Assembly: GCA_037693485.1 (NCBI GenBank) | Contig: CM075352.1 | Location: forward strand, 27,684,001 to 27,748,000 | Direction of reading: 5' to 3' | Source of the DNA: Kitagawia praeruptora | Lineage: Eukaryota > Streptophyta > Magnoliopsida > Apiales > Apiaceae | DNA: 64,000 nt | In this document: piece after piece, positions 1-11,045 of the stretch | Layout of the letters: every line of letters begins with the position of its first letter | Numbering within the stretch: position 1 is the stretch's first letter | Translations under genes and position numbers: made by a program | The notes under the pieces: generated by a model | What the model saw: only the letters and a program-made list of their open reading frames with translations | Database searches by the model: none | What the model was told of the DNA's origin: nothing

Positions 1-352
1 ATGGCAACGTGATTATGTCACAAACTTCTCTTCTTCACAGCCTGTAGCCAGCTTAACTCAGACTGAGGTCAATCCATCTTTCACCTATTTCCTTGCCACA
101 ATAACTACAACCAGTGATCCAACCTCATTCAAAGAGGTAGTGCAACACCCTCATTGGGTCTCTGCAATGAACACTGAGCTAGATGCATTAGAACGCAATG
201 GTACATGGATAGTGATTGAACTCCCACCTGGAAAAACAGCCATATCCTGCAAATGGTTGTTTAAAACCAAGTTCAACCCAGATGGCAGCATTGAACGCCA
301 CAAATCACGTCTGGTTATCTTGGGATGTAGACAGAAATATGGTGAAGATTAC
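1..352 (+). pseudogene. Copia reverse-transcriptase fragment
   Basis: An open frame from about position 60 into the next element encodes the N-terminal part of a Ty1/Copia reverse transcriptase. It shows a W-x-x-A-M block (WVSAMNTELDALERNGTW), a CKWLFKTKFNPDGSIERHKSRLV block and a final GEDY, the usual order before the RT palm. The catalytic YVDD part is absent. The frame is interrupted at 353 by the start of an LTR, so the fragment is the left remnant of an older Copia element hit by a later insertion. Its sequence differs clearly from the two Sirevirus-like elements further right, so it comes from another Copia lineage. The matching right half is not seen after 5646. Confidence 0.85.
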
Positions 353-1868
353 TGTTAACACAAAATCACACAAGCGTACGTGGTCACAAGTAATATAGAA
401 TTAAGTTGAGTTCGTTCCCACAGAGATCTGGTTTAGGTTTCAATTCAGTTAATGCACCTATGCAATAATGTATGGTTTTTATTCACTGCTAAGACAAATA
501 ACAAGATTGGGTTTTGATTAACTATAATTAACTAAAGCAATTTAACAAACTAAGACTTAATTAACTAATAAGAATTAAAATCAAATTACTTGTATGAGAA
601 TAAACATGAGATCCTAACTTCATTAAATACATCGCTTAGATCTGACGCCTTTAGTCACTATATGCAATGGTTATGATATCTGATCGGACAACACAAAATA
701 AGTACACGCTACCTGTCAGCATACGTATACCAAACTATCCATACATCCACAAAAGAGATAGAAGATGAATAGACACCAATTATGCTTAGACCATATATGT
801 CTATAGAATTTGAAAACATAACGGTTGAAGAGCAAGTTATCCATAAAGATCACACAGGGTAGTATAAGTATTTTCATCTCACACTACGAATCATGTTGAT
901 AAACAATCATGAACCTATGCTAGCATGGCAAGTTCTAAATCTCAAGATCCACTTTCACTTCACAAGAGATTAATAGATTAGATGTTAGCTACGCATCTAA
1001 CAATTAAGCATAACCATACGAGGATATCAGATATACATCACACACAGATCTTTAAAGCATCAAGATACTAAATCTCCATAAATAAATCCGTTAGAATCCC
1101 ATGACAACGATTAGTTCGTAATTGAACCTCTCATCATCATGTGATCAAGTGAAACCATGATAATGAAACAAGATATGAATTCTATGTTATAATATGCTAA
1201 CTAATGATACAAATTACAATGGTAGGATGTGTTTAAATAGGCTCTAGAAGTCTTGCCCAGCAAGAAAAAGACCTAAAATACAATTAGAATTCGATTTTGG
1301 CACAAGAAAATACCAAAAATACAATTAAAACTCGAATAGAGGTAAAATTGGCATTTTTCAGGATTTCGGAGCGCTGCCAACGCTGCTTTTTCTGTTTCTG
1401 ACACTTCTGGAGCGCTGCCAGCACTTGGATTTCTGTCCAGGTTTTTGATTTTGCTTTATTCTTGTAGAAAATTTCCCAAGCTTCGAGTGGACAGTACGAT
1501 CGTCCAAAACGGACTTCTAGAACTTCAGATATGGCCAAAACAATGTAGACTGTGCAACTTACCCTGAAATCCGAATTTTCCACAATTTGCTCATTTCTCA
1601 TCCATTTTCTCTTCCGATTCTTTCGCCACTTCCCGTTCTTCAATTCTTAAGCGTTATGATCTTCATGGTAGCCTAGGAAAATACGTCATCCTTCATTCCA
1701 TTGCTCAAATTATCTCCAAAATTGACGAAAACACCAACACTAAACGATATTTCGCAAACCTGCACAACTAAACACAAACACATCAAAACTACAACAAACT
1801 TAAGGCCAAGTGAATCAATTTAAGCCGATATGGAATGCTCCAAATGGATCTAAAATCCATTTATCACA
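353..1868 (-). repeat. 3' LTR of the Athila-like element
   Basis: On the plus strand it reads TGTTAACACAAAATCAC at its left edge and ends at about ...TTTATCACA, next to the purine tract. The first 1.2 kb matches 4447-5646. The right border could be 1866 or 1868, because both give a TG start on the minus strand. An open frame at 1284-1643 is non-conserved LTR sequence, not a gene. Confidence 0.8.
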
Positions 1869-3413
1869 CCCCCCAAACTTAAACCGATGCTTGTCCTCAA
1901 GCAAAAACAAATATAACTATATACAACTAACTAGTACCACTTCCGTAGGTGATCACGGTTGCATTTGGCATGTGCAACAAGCCTTTTAAACCCCTAGGCA
2001 ACCCTAGTGGACGAGTAAGGTCTCGTGAGGGCCTATAGTGAATGTACCCACAAAATCCATCTAACTAAATAATGCAAAAACAATGCAATGCATGAATGCA
2101 ACTAATATGAAAATGCAAAGATCCCCTTCAAACTAACCAAAACCAACTAGCAAGCAAATATCTCAAAGAATGCAACTAAATCCAAATAGAGCTCGACTAA
2201 GTCCCCGTATACTAACAATACATGAACAGAAACGTGCGTGTGTGCGATGCTCATCAGAAATACTCCCAAAACTAGATCAAAATCATACATGTTCTTCGCC
2301 AAGACAATCACAAGTTTATAAATAGAATAGACTGTAGACACTTCATAACCTAGGAACACCTCCATCCTTATCTAAGTTAGCCAGAAATTTATGCTTTATT
2401 ACTAAACAACAACTACGACACATAATAAACAAGCATGCTTATTTAACCGTGCAATGGATGAGACCCCAAAAGGCTTATACAATAATACCCATGTAGCGAG
2501 CGTTAGGTCAGCAATCCCAAACCACAAGGGCTTTAGGTTACTAGGACTAAGTCCCCTCAGACTTATTTACTCGAGTATTAAAGAGCTCACTCGTGGTTAA
2601 TTTTGCATTTAACAATTGAACTTTTAACTCTTTTTTTTTCTTTTTTTTTTCTATATGCAATCTGGAATGAGAATTCTCATTTCCAACCCTAGACTACTCA
2701 TATAAATATGAGCCGGCTACTAGCCATTTGACGCCTAGCCATTATTTGACAAATATTTACAACTAGCATGAAATCCCTGGTTTCCCCCAAACTTAGATTT
2801 TAGTGCTCCTACGCCATCAAGGGAATAACGAAAATTCTAAATATAATCAAGTGATTAAATCTCAAAACAACCAAACAAGCATGACCTTAACCTAGCCCAA
2901 AAGCAAGCAACGAGACTGTGAAAAAGTTTTGTTTCCGTAACATGCAAGTCAATTTCATAGGAACTATAAATCAACCCTCTACTCATCATTACCACACTCA
3001 ATTAGACATCGACCTACCAATCAGAATCAGCTCATCCTAAGGGATCATGAAATATGCATGCTATGCAAATGCAATTAAAATGGACTCACATGGTATATGA
3101 AAACAAAATAACAGAATGTCTTATATGAAACAAACATAAATAATATGAACAAACGTGCATGATTACCACTAGTATGCAAAACATGATTTCCTATATGACA
3201 AAAACTCAACTAACACTACTTATCCCCCAAACCACCCCCAAAATTAAAATATTCAATGTCCCTATTGAAGGCAATAAAAAGGATAGTAGAGATACCTAAA
3301 TAAAAATACCGAAAAGCGTGGGTTGCCTCCCACGAAGCGCTTGTTTAGAGTCAATTAGCTTGACTACGTCCAAGCCTCCATTAAGGATGATAGTAGTTGG
3401 CCTGGTCATCTCT
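1869..3413 (-). other. Non-coding 3' interior of the Athila-like element
   Basis: No frame here resembles pol or envelope. The stretch has a T-rich run near 2630-2652. At 3315-3335 is a short inverted repeat (CGTGGG, 6-base loop, CCCACG) close to the end of the gag-like ORF. I see nothing else that can be assigned. Confidence 0.5.
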
Positions 3414-4298
3414 TCATGAGACTGCATCGTCATCACGGCGGCACACTTTCTGCCCCTTCTCCTCGCTTGGCCTATTCGTATAACAACTATGTCGTATTCC
3501 AATGCCTTCATCTGTTGACCAAAAATTTGTCAATTCGTAGAATAACACACATTCGCGGGCTTCGCTTGAATATAATGGAGGAGGGTAAATGTAAGTTGCA
3601 GAAGCCTTTGGTTCCTCAAAGAGAACTTTCTCCATTGGCTCTAATGCGCTACCTCCATCTTTATACTCTGAGACAAGTAGAAGACCTGTATCTTTCCCAT
3701 GTTCATCAGCCTCTTGGTACGCACAGACCAATTCTTGAAATTTGTGAAGCTCGCCAGTGTTTGTCCCAAATATTGCCCTTTCCAAATCATCCACCATACT
3801 AGCATGATCAAATTCCTTACATGACTTGTGAACACTCACCTCACATTGGAATTTGTCTTCCTCAATTATGCATGCAGTACCTTGCTCCAAGTCACCGTTA
3901 TTTTCTGAAATTGCCTCTAGTACGAATTGTTGTTTCTCTTGTTCCAAGACACTCAATACTTGAGCAACTAGTGTCTCCAAAGATTTGATAGACGCCTTAT
4001 TACTCTCTGCAAGCATCCTAATCTCCTCCATAACATCAACCTCATCTGATTGAAAAGTAGGAGTAGGTTGCTGATGTTGAAACTCTTCACTACCAAAGAA
4101 ATATGACATATTTAGAACATCTTGCTGGTATTGTTGAGGATGGTATTGAAAATATGGTTGTTCCTCATAAGTAACATATGGATCAACTCCTTCGTAGTAA
4201 CAATATTGTGAGGTCTCATGAACGCCCAAACACTGCTCACATTGTTGAGGCATGGATGTCCTCGAATATGCCCACCATGGCAACTCCTCGCCTGCCAT
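3414..4298 (-). CDS. Gag-like protein of the Athila-like element
   Basis: The frame opens after a TAG just upstream. Its first ATG at 4298 gives about 294 residues, starting about 120 bp after the primer-binding site, where gag is expected. Near the N-terminus is a zinc-knuckle-like pattern (CEQCLGVHETSQYC), like the CxxC...H...C block of Athila Gag C-terminal regions. It is followed by a Tyr/Gln/Pro-rich stretch (YFQYHPQQYQQ) and a helical segment (residues about 95-125, EEIRMLAESNKASIKSLETL) like the helix after the knuckle in Athila Gags. The upstream capsid-like half is missing. It may supply only a nucleic-acid-binding part, or be a relic. The rest of the protein is acidic and not recognised. 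Confidence 0.55.
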   Translation of the reverse strand: MAGEELPWWAYSRTSMPQQCEQCLGVHETSQYCYYEGVDPYVTYEEQPYFQYHPQQYQQDVLNMSYFFGSEEFQHQQPTPTFQSDEVDVMEEIRMLAESNKASIKSLETLVAQVLSVLEQEKQQFVLEAISENNGDLEQGTACIIEEDKFQCEVSVHKSCKEFDHASMVDDLERAIFGTNTGELHKFQELVCAYQEADEHGKDTGLLLVSEYKDGGSALEPMEKVLFEEPKASATYIYPPPLYSSEARECVLFYELTNFWSTDEGIGIRHSCYTNRPSEEKGQKVCRRDDDAVS

Positions 4299-4419
4299 TT
4301 TCAAACCCTCAAGTACCTGAAACACACCGAACTAAACAAGATAGGTAAGTAACTAATCCGAGTCAGTGAACTCTAACGACCACTATTGACAAGCACATAA
4401 ACTAAAAATAAAACACCGA

Positions 4420-4440
4420 TGATCCCCGGCAGCGGCGCCA
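4420..4440 (-). other. Primer-binding site of the Athila-like element
   Basis: On the minus strand it reads TGGCGCCGCTGCCGGGGATC, six bases after the LTR end. This resembles the TGGCGCCGTTGCCGGGGA site of Athila/Tat-type elements and fixes both family type and orientation. Confidence 0.8.
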
Positions 4441-4446
4441 AAAACT

Positions 4447-5646
4447 TGTTAACACAAAATCACGCAAGCGTACGTGGTCACAGGTAATATAGAATTAAGT
4501 TGAGTTCGTTCCCACATAGATCTGGTTTAGGTTTCAATTCAGTTAATGCACATATGCAACAATGTATGGTTTTTATTCACTGTTAAGACAAATAACAAGA
4601 TTGGGTTTTGATTAACTATAATTAACTAAAGCAATTTAACAAACTAAGACTTAATTAACTAATAAGAATTAAAATCAAATTACTTGTATGAGAATAAACA
4701 TGAGATCCTAACTTCATTAAATACTTCTCTTAGATCTGACGCCTTTAATCACTATATGCAATGGTTATGATATCTGATCGGACAACACGAAACAAGTACA
4801 CGCTACCTGTCAGCATACGTATACCAAACTATACATACATCCACAAAAGTGATAGAAGATGAATCGACACCAATTATGCTTAGACCCTATATGTCTATAG
4901 AATTTGAAAACATAACGGTTGAAGAGCAAGTTATCCATAAAGATCACACATGGTAGTATAAGTATTTTCATCTCACACTACGAATCATGTTGATAAACAA
5001 TCATGAACCTATGCTAGCATGGCAAGTTCCAAATCTCAAGATCCACTTTCACTTCACAAGAGATTAATAGATTAGATGTTAGCTACGCATCTAACAATTA
5101 AGCATAACCATACGAGGATATCAGATATACATCACACACAGATCTTTAAAGCATCAAGATACTAAATCTCCATAAATAAATTCGTTAGAATCCCATGACA
5201 ATGATTAGTTCGTAATTGAACCTCTCGTCATCATGGGATCAAGTGAAACCATGATAATGAAACAAGATATGAATTCTATGTTATAATATGCTAACTAATG
5301 ATACAAATTACAATGGTAGGATGTGTTTAAATAGGCTCTAGAAGTCTTGCCCAGCAAGAAAAAGACCTAAAATACAATTAGAATTCGATTTTGGCACAAG
5401 AAAATACCAAAAATACAATTAAAACTTGAATAGGGGCAAAATCGGCATTTTTCAGGATTTCGGAGCGCTGCTAGCGCTTGCTAGGGTGCTGCCGGGGCTA
5501 CTTTTTCTGTTTCTGAAACTTCTGGAGCGCTGCCAGCGCTTGGATTTCTGTCCAGGTTTTTGATTTTGCTTTATTATTGTAGAAAATTTCCCAAGTTTCG
5601 CGTGAACAGTAAGATCGTCCAAAACGGACTTCTAGAACTCCAGATA
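4447..5646 (-). repeat. Truncated 5' LTR of the Athila-like element
   Basis: Matches 353-1550 with scattered substitutions and one indel near 5465-5500. The match stops at CAGATA (5646), leaving out about 300 bp that the other LTR has at this side (its U3 start). The junction could be a deletion or a later rearrangement. The rest of the interrupted Copia element was not found to the right. Confidence 0.8.
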
Positions 5647-6366
5647 AAGATACGTTTTTTTTTCTCCTCCATTTAATTTTTTGCAATTAATTATATTATG
5701 TCAAGTCATGCATAATCATGTTTTTTTTAATATTTATCAAGAAAAAATATTTAATATTTAAAAATTCGTGTGAGCAATATATGTATTTTTATACTTGTAA
5801 AATTATTGCGATTTGAAAAATATCGTACGAGATATTTATGTTGATGAATTGCAGATATTTATGCTGATTGATTGTGGATATTTTACAATCCCTTACGAGC
5901 TGCATGCTTTGAAGAAAAAATATATATGCAAGACGCATAATTCTGAAAAAGACTTTCTACAAAAAAAAGGAGCATGATTTTCGAAGAAAATATATCGCGA
6001 CATTCTTAAAAGAGCATATTTATTATTGCATTTGGATTTGTAAAATATTTTCATATATTGTCGCGATAGTACATATATGTCAAAAATATTTACAAACTTG
6101 CGAACTAAATTGCCAAGTAGGGTAGCCTGGACAAGCTATAAATTTCGCAATGCTACACGCTTGAGTAAAGTGCAGTACCATCTAGATTATTATTGAAGGT
6201 CCATGACCAGATATTGAGCTCAAGGTCGCATGGGTGGGAAGCATCCCTATGCACAATATCTTTAAGACATGCATAGTTAGCCCAACAAGGGACGCGTGCG
6301 AGGTTCGCCAGGAAACCTCAGCACATCTAGCCCAAGAAGGGACGCGTACAAAGTTCGACAAGATTA
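5647..6366. other. Unassigned AT-rich sequence with a short direct repeat
   Basis: No coding frame is convincing. A 30-bp direct repeat, TAGCCCAAxAAGGGACGCGT plus about ten bases, occurs at 6278-6307 and 6328-6357. Together with sequence up to the purine tract at 6881, this may be the decayed interior of the retroelement whose LTR begins at 6895. That link is inference. Confidence 0.35.
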
Positions 6367-6375
6367 CATCTACAT

Positions 6376-6524
6376 GGGAAATGTTATTTCCAGAGCACTT
6401 TTTTAATTTCCAGAGCTATGTGTCGCCTATTGTGTTAGAATATGCTACATATTGTGAATGCAGGGGGAATATGCAACACATATTGCTCTGGAAATAAAAA
6501 AATGCTCTGGAAATAACATTTCCC
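6376..6524. mobile_element. Mutator-type MITE with 9-bp target duplication
   Basis: A 149-bp palindromic element. Its left arm begins GGGAAATGTTATTTCCAGAG, and the right arm is the near-exact reverse complement over about 40 bp. The flanks are a perfect 9-bp direct repeat, CATCTACAT, at 6367-6375 and 6525-6533. Nine-base duplications with long terminal inverted repeats are typical of Mutator-like elements. The open frame crossing it (6234-6497) is not a gene. Confidence 0.85.
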
Positions 6525-6894
6525 CATCTACATCTCTTATTGAAGACCCCGCCAAACACATCCTTATGTGGTTCCATCAGACACTTGAAAAGCGTGTACG
6601 CTAATTCGGGATATATACAAGCGCCAAGGTCCTAACTAGACAATAAGGATCGCAAAGGATTTCAAAAATATTATTAATGCTCGCACATTTGAAAACCTTG
6701 GCAGATATATATCTTATACTGGTCATCGCATGATGTCACACTTGCATCCGCATACGCCTAGCGAGCACAGTGGTGCTTTAAGTATTTTTCTAATCATCTA
6801 TTTTAAGTTTTTTCAGTGATTGAAGAAATTTGAAAGCTTGAAGAATGTTTAGTTCTCCACTGCAGTAAGCTACACTGAAGAACTGGGGGCTAGT

Positions 6895-7386
6895 TGTTAT
6901 GCCATGTTTTGGCATGTCTATTAATCTCCCAAATTTCTAATATTTACTAATTATTAATTAAGAATAATAATTATTACTTAACCACTAAGTTTTATCCTCT
7001 CTCTGAAACGAGGAAAGAATCAATCTCAATCAATCAATTACAGAAAATATCTCCAAATGATATTCTTCTAATCAGGAAGATATCACAACGATAAGATTAA
7101 ATCAGATAAAATCAGTACCATATTAACAAAGTTTATCTCTAAAGTCTCTCAGGGATAGACACAATTGCACGGAACTACGTGGGCTTGATCCTATATAAAC
7201 ATAGCTACATAGGCATCTTGGCATATATGGAATCCGATACACGAGACAAATCGAGACACTTGCCGAGTCCATCCCCTCTCTTTTTTACAAACCCTAAACC
7301 CCTAAAACATCCACATACTCATAAATTCGTTTTACTATTCCAGCATCACTCCGATTTCGTGTTGTTACGAAATTCCTCCAACAACA
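6895..7386 (+). repeat. Probable 3' LTR of a decayed retrotransposon
   Basis: A G-rich purine tract (AACTGGGGGCTAG, 6881-6893) is followed by TGTTATGCC and a roughly 490-bp block ending near CCAACAACA. It contains a plausible TATA box (CTATATAAAC, 7191-7200). This is the order expected at the 3' end of a plus-strand LTR element. No partner LTR or target duplication was found, so the right border is approximate. Confidence 0.45.
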
Positions 7387-7924
7387 AAGCTCATTTTGTT
7401 TAAAAAAAAAAAAGATTTTTGACTATTTTACCTCACAAAATTTTGAATGTTTTTCTAATTTAGTAATAATTTAATAATTATTAACCAAATTAAATTGTCT
7501 TAAAACTATAAAGAAGAAATAATTACGAATTCTTAAATTAAATATTTTATTCAAATTAGCAAATTTATACTTGATTTAAATTTTTTATAATACATAATTG
7601 AATATTTGAATCGGTCCTAGTAGTCGAATACATTTTCTAATTCAATCTGCGTAGGTCAATTTGCATAGGTCAACATGATCAACGGCTTGATTCAACCCAA
7701 TTCTACTTTGTCGTCATTAATAAACCCATGTTACTAAGAGGGCTCCTTGCTGTAGGCTGTAGCTCAGTCCCGGCCCACTTACCGCTTAGATATTAGGGTT
7801 CAACAAATTGGGCCAGATTAATCTATTCCACCTGTTTATAGTTTAAAATCTACAATAAGGTAGTAGATTACCTTAAACAATTGGAAGATGCCGAGGTCTG
7901 ACTCGATAATTTTGATGAGAAAAA
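7387..7924. other. AT-rich spacer
   Basis: Starts with a short A-run (7401-7412). I see no coding frame, RNA gene or element border. Confidence 0.5.
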
Positions 7925-8100
7925 TGGCCCTGAGGTTGATCTCAGGCCACTTACCTAAGGTTACATTGTTTTCTAGTACAAATGGTGAATGGCATTTTTG
8001 TAATAATAAAATCTAGTCTCCTGTATTTACAAAAATAACCCTGACTTGTAGTGTTTTTTGTTTTAACCTCAGGCTACCCCTGAGGTTGTCCTCAGGGCCA
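7925..8100. mobile_element. MITE with TGGCCCTGAGG termini
   Basis: A 176-bp block begins TGGCCCTGAGG and ends CCTCAGGGCCA, its exact reverse complement. A second inner pair (CTCAGG and CCTCAGG) lies next to each end. No clear target duplication is visible, so the superfamily is not assigned. Confidence 0.6.
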
Positions 8101-9412
8101 GGATACTCAATTTTGATTTAGCCATATCTTTGGATGTTCATAGATTTTCATAGCCAACATTTTTCTAAAAATTTTAACAAATGAACTCATGTTTTCGTTG
8201 GCCATAGAACCCCAAATCCGTTTTAACCAATCAACTTGTTGAGATAACTTTATAAGATAACTGTGTTCATATCTGCTATCATTGAAATGAAGATTTAACT
8301 TAGCAAAAAAAAAAATGAAATGAAGATTTAGAAGTGATCGTCTTGAAGCTTTCATCCCATCAATACTTGTGGCAATTATTAAAAAAGTAATCGAATAAGC
8401 TAGCTAGCTATTGGCGAATGCCGTATGAAACAGGGACGAGGGGCCAGAAGTGGTCATGCACTCATGCCCTCTTACGATAGTCAAATATTGGTATTGTATG
8501 TTAAAATTTTAATTAAATTTGTAATTTTATTTATAAATTTATGTAAATATAATTTTTGGTCCAAATAAAATTATTGACCCCTATAGAATAAATAATTTGG
8601 GTTTATAAAATAAATTTTTTAGTCCAATAAACTTCTACTATTAATATATTACTACATGACAACCCGAAGCATATAATTTATTTTAATTGTTTATTAATGC
8701 ATTATTTTGATTAATTCTAGAATTTTATATTATTTCATATTATAATATTAATAATAATATTAAAAACCCTAGCTTATTTTGGTTACAGTTATAAAATTTT
8801 TATGTAATTAATAATTTAATTTTATTAAAGTATTTTACTCAGTGAAACATTACCAGTGTTATCCAATAAAATATGAAAATGTGTTTTTTACAACATAATG
8901 AAATGATCACCTAAACATCATTATAATAATATAATAATTAAAATTTAGAAGTTATCAATATTTGTAAAATCGAATAAATTATGTTATTTGTGCAACTCAG
9001 TAATTTCTAATAAAATAATTGTACTTACAACAGAATTTAAAATAGGAATGAAATTAAATATCATTAAAACGGAAATTTTCACTCATTAATAAAGGTATTT
9101 TTTATTATTCATTTAAATTTATTTTAAAAAAAATCTAAAATACACAAAGTTCACTTACTAAAAGAATTGATAGAGAATAAAATATAGAATATATAATTTT
9201 GGAATTAGATTTTCTAGAAGTGCATGTAAACACGATCTCATTATTCTCATTGATAAATTTTTTTGAAAAATTATTTTCATTATAAATTGTAATAAAAAAA
9301 TTTGCAAACAAAAAAAATTATGATTTTAATAGGATTTTAATTTTATTTTTTTAAAGAAAAATAACATGAAACTATAACAAAGATATGATTCTAGGGTGAA
9401 ATCAAAGGTAGA
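8101..9412. other. AT-rich spacer
   Basis: Very AT-rich with homopolymer runs. The open frame at 8107-8355 (minus) is low-complexity and unlike any family I know. No gene or element border can be supported. Confidence 0.5.
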
Positions 9413-10272
9413 TGCTAATGAGAACGAATCCATCTAAAATCTTATTAGAGGAAGGTCCCAAATAGATTTTATGATATATTTCAATACTTCCCCTCAATAG
9501 AAATCCCATTTTTTGGTTAAAAAGTGGATCATGGACGCCCATCTTTTGGGACAATAATTACCTTCGTGTCCATAATAAATTGTGAGAATATTGGGGATGG
9601 CAGGGAGTCGAACTTGAAACCCCCGCCAAACTAGAGCTCTGATACCATGTTAAGTAACCAACTCATCTAAAATCTTAAGGTGTTAGAGGGAGGCCTTATA
9701 TGGATCTTCTTATTATATTCTAACATTCCCCCTCACTCGAAAGCTCATTTTTGGCTCGAATAGTGGATCACAGACGCTAGTGGCGTAGCCAAAAATTGGA
9801 GTAACCGGGATCAAAAAATTTTCTAACTCAATGACAAAGTGTAAATTTTTTTAAGGATAAATATATTAATTTAAAATTTGAAATATTAAGACTAAAATTA
9901 ACTACCTACATAATTTGATGGGTCAAATTTATATCTATTACTACAAAAGTAATTTTTTAGTGGGGTCAAACTTGATTTTTTCCACTATAAATATTTTTAT
10001 AAAAAATTTATACATACAAAAAATTCATTTTTTAATATTTCAGTAGGGTCGGTTACACCCGCTAGTGATAAATTGGCTACGCCCCTGACGAGCGCTCATC
10101 TTTGAAGCATAACTTGTCTTCGTGTCCATATTAAATAATGAGAATATTGGGGATCGTAGAGAGTCGAACTTGAGACCTCTGCGTACCTGAGCTCTGATAC
10201 CATGTTGAGAAGCAGTCCATCTAAAATCTTAAGGTGTTTGAGTAAGGTCCCAAATGGATCTTATGCTAGCCT
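9413..10272 (-). mobile_element. Tandem TRIM retrotransposon with three LTRs
   Basis: Three copies of a roughly 70-78 bp LTR (about 9413-9486, 9648-9725 and 10203-10272) share CATCTAAAATCTTA and GGATCTT-like blocks and are separated by two related interiors. On the minus strand two of the LTRs are followed by TGGTATCAGAGCTC, a match to the initiator-methionine tRNA primer-binding site. Purine tracts such as TGAGGGGGAA precede LTR starts of the form TGTTAGAATA. Both interiors share GAATATTGGGGAT and AGTCGAACTT blocks. There is no coding capacity. The right interior is interrupted by a MITE at 9777-10087. Confidence 0.8.
9777..10087. mobile_element. MITE inserted in the TRIM
   Basis: 311 bp with inverted ends, CTAGTGGCGTAGCCAA on the left and CAGGGGCGTAGCCAA as the reverse complement of the right end. 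It interrupts the second TRIM interior: the TRIM sequence is continuous across it by comparison with the first interior. A 3-bp repeat, ACG, flanks it (9774-9776 and 10088-10090). A 3-bp duplication would suit a CACTA- or Harbinger-type element, but it is too short to be decisive. Confidence 0.7.
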
Positions 10273-10436
10273 TAAACAGGTGCCAACCAAAATTTGTTAA
10301 AGAATATTATTAAAAAATGTTATTCATATTAATAAAATTTATAAATATATAGATTGGATACTTTACTATTTGATGAAAAAAAAATCCTTTCATGAATGTT
10401 TATGAATGTTTGCTCATTCGCTGGCTTTGTCCTTGG

Positions 10437-11037
10437 CAGGGGCGCCTCAATATATTTAGAGGCCTAAAACCAATTCAAAATTTGAGGCCTTTTATAATTT
10501 TAGTAATTTAATTATTATATAAATTTTATTTTTCTAGCTTTCTTTGATGCAAATTTTTTAATTATATTTTCAAAATCTAACTGTTGTAATTAATCTTTTT
10601 CTATTAATAATGTGGCTAAACCATTTAATATTTCTTGTAACATTGTTGGGATGTAATTGATTTTTAAAAATCAATAGTACAAATAAAGTTGAACTACTTT
10701 TGAGTTGTTCTAAAAAAATTTATGATTGTGGGAAAATGAATAATTAATAATTATTTAGAATAGTTATCATTAAAATGAATATATTATTAAACGTAAATAA
10801 AAAGTAAAAATTTTTTTAAACAAAAGTAAAAAGTAAAAAATTAAGTATTTTAAAACTACCATTTATGAGTTTCTTTTTAACAATTTTCATCAAGTATTTT
10901 AACTTTTTTTTATTGAGTAAAAAAATTATAAATTTTTAAATAACATTACATATGTGTATGTATTTGCCTATTTGGAGGCCTAAAATTTGTAGAGGTCTAA
11001 AGCCATTGCTTCTCGCCTAGTAGAAGCACCGCCCCTG
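10437..11037. mobile_element. Non-autonomous hAT-type element
   Basis: A 601-bp AT-rich element with 8-bp terminal inverted repeats (CAGGGGCG...CGCCCCTG) and a perfect 8-bp target duplication, GTCCTTGG, at 10429-10436 and 11038-11045. Eight-base duplications and CAG-type ends are typical of hAT elements. It has no transposase frame. GAGGCCTAAA-like subrepeats lie near both ends. Confidence 0.9.
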
Positions 11038-11045
11038 GTCCTTGG

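Larger units (their letters stand above)
353..5646 (-). mobile_element. Non-autonomous Athila-like LTR element (gag-like ORF, no pol)
   Basis: Two related long repeats (353-1868 and 4447-5646) flank a 2.6-kb interior. Minus-strand orientation is fixed by a primer-binding site next to the right repeat (4420-4440, beginning TGGCGCCGCTGCC on the minus strand), of the type used by Athila/Tat Gypsy elements, and by a purine tract next to the left repeat (1867-1880, AAGTTTGGGGGG). The interior has one gag-like ORF and no protease, reverse transcriptase or integrase, so it depended on a helper (TR-GAG-like). By eye the LTRs differ at roughly 2.5-3% of shared positions plus an indel. The insertion interrupts a Copia fragment after position 352. 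No right-hand target duplication can be checked because the right LTR is truncated. Confidence 0.8.

Noticed and set aside
3416..3802. 128-residue plus-strand frame across the Athila-like gag region
   Set aside because: It is the antisense of the gag-like ORF, which has the better family resemblance and the right position after the primer-binding site.
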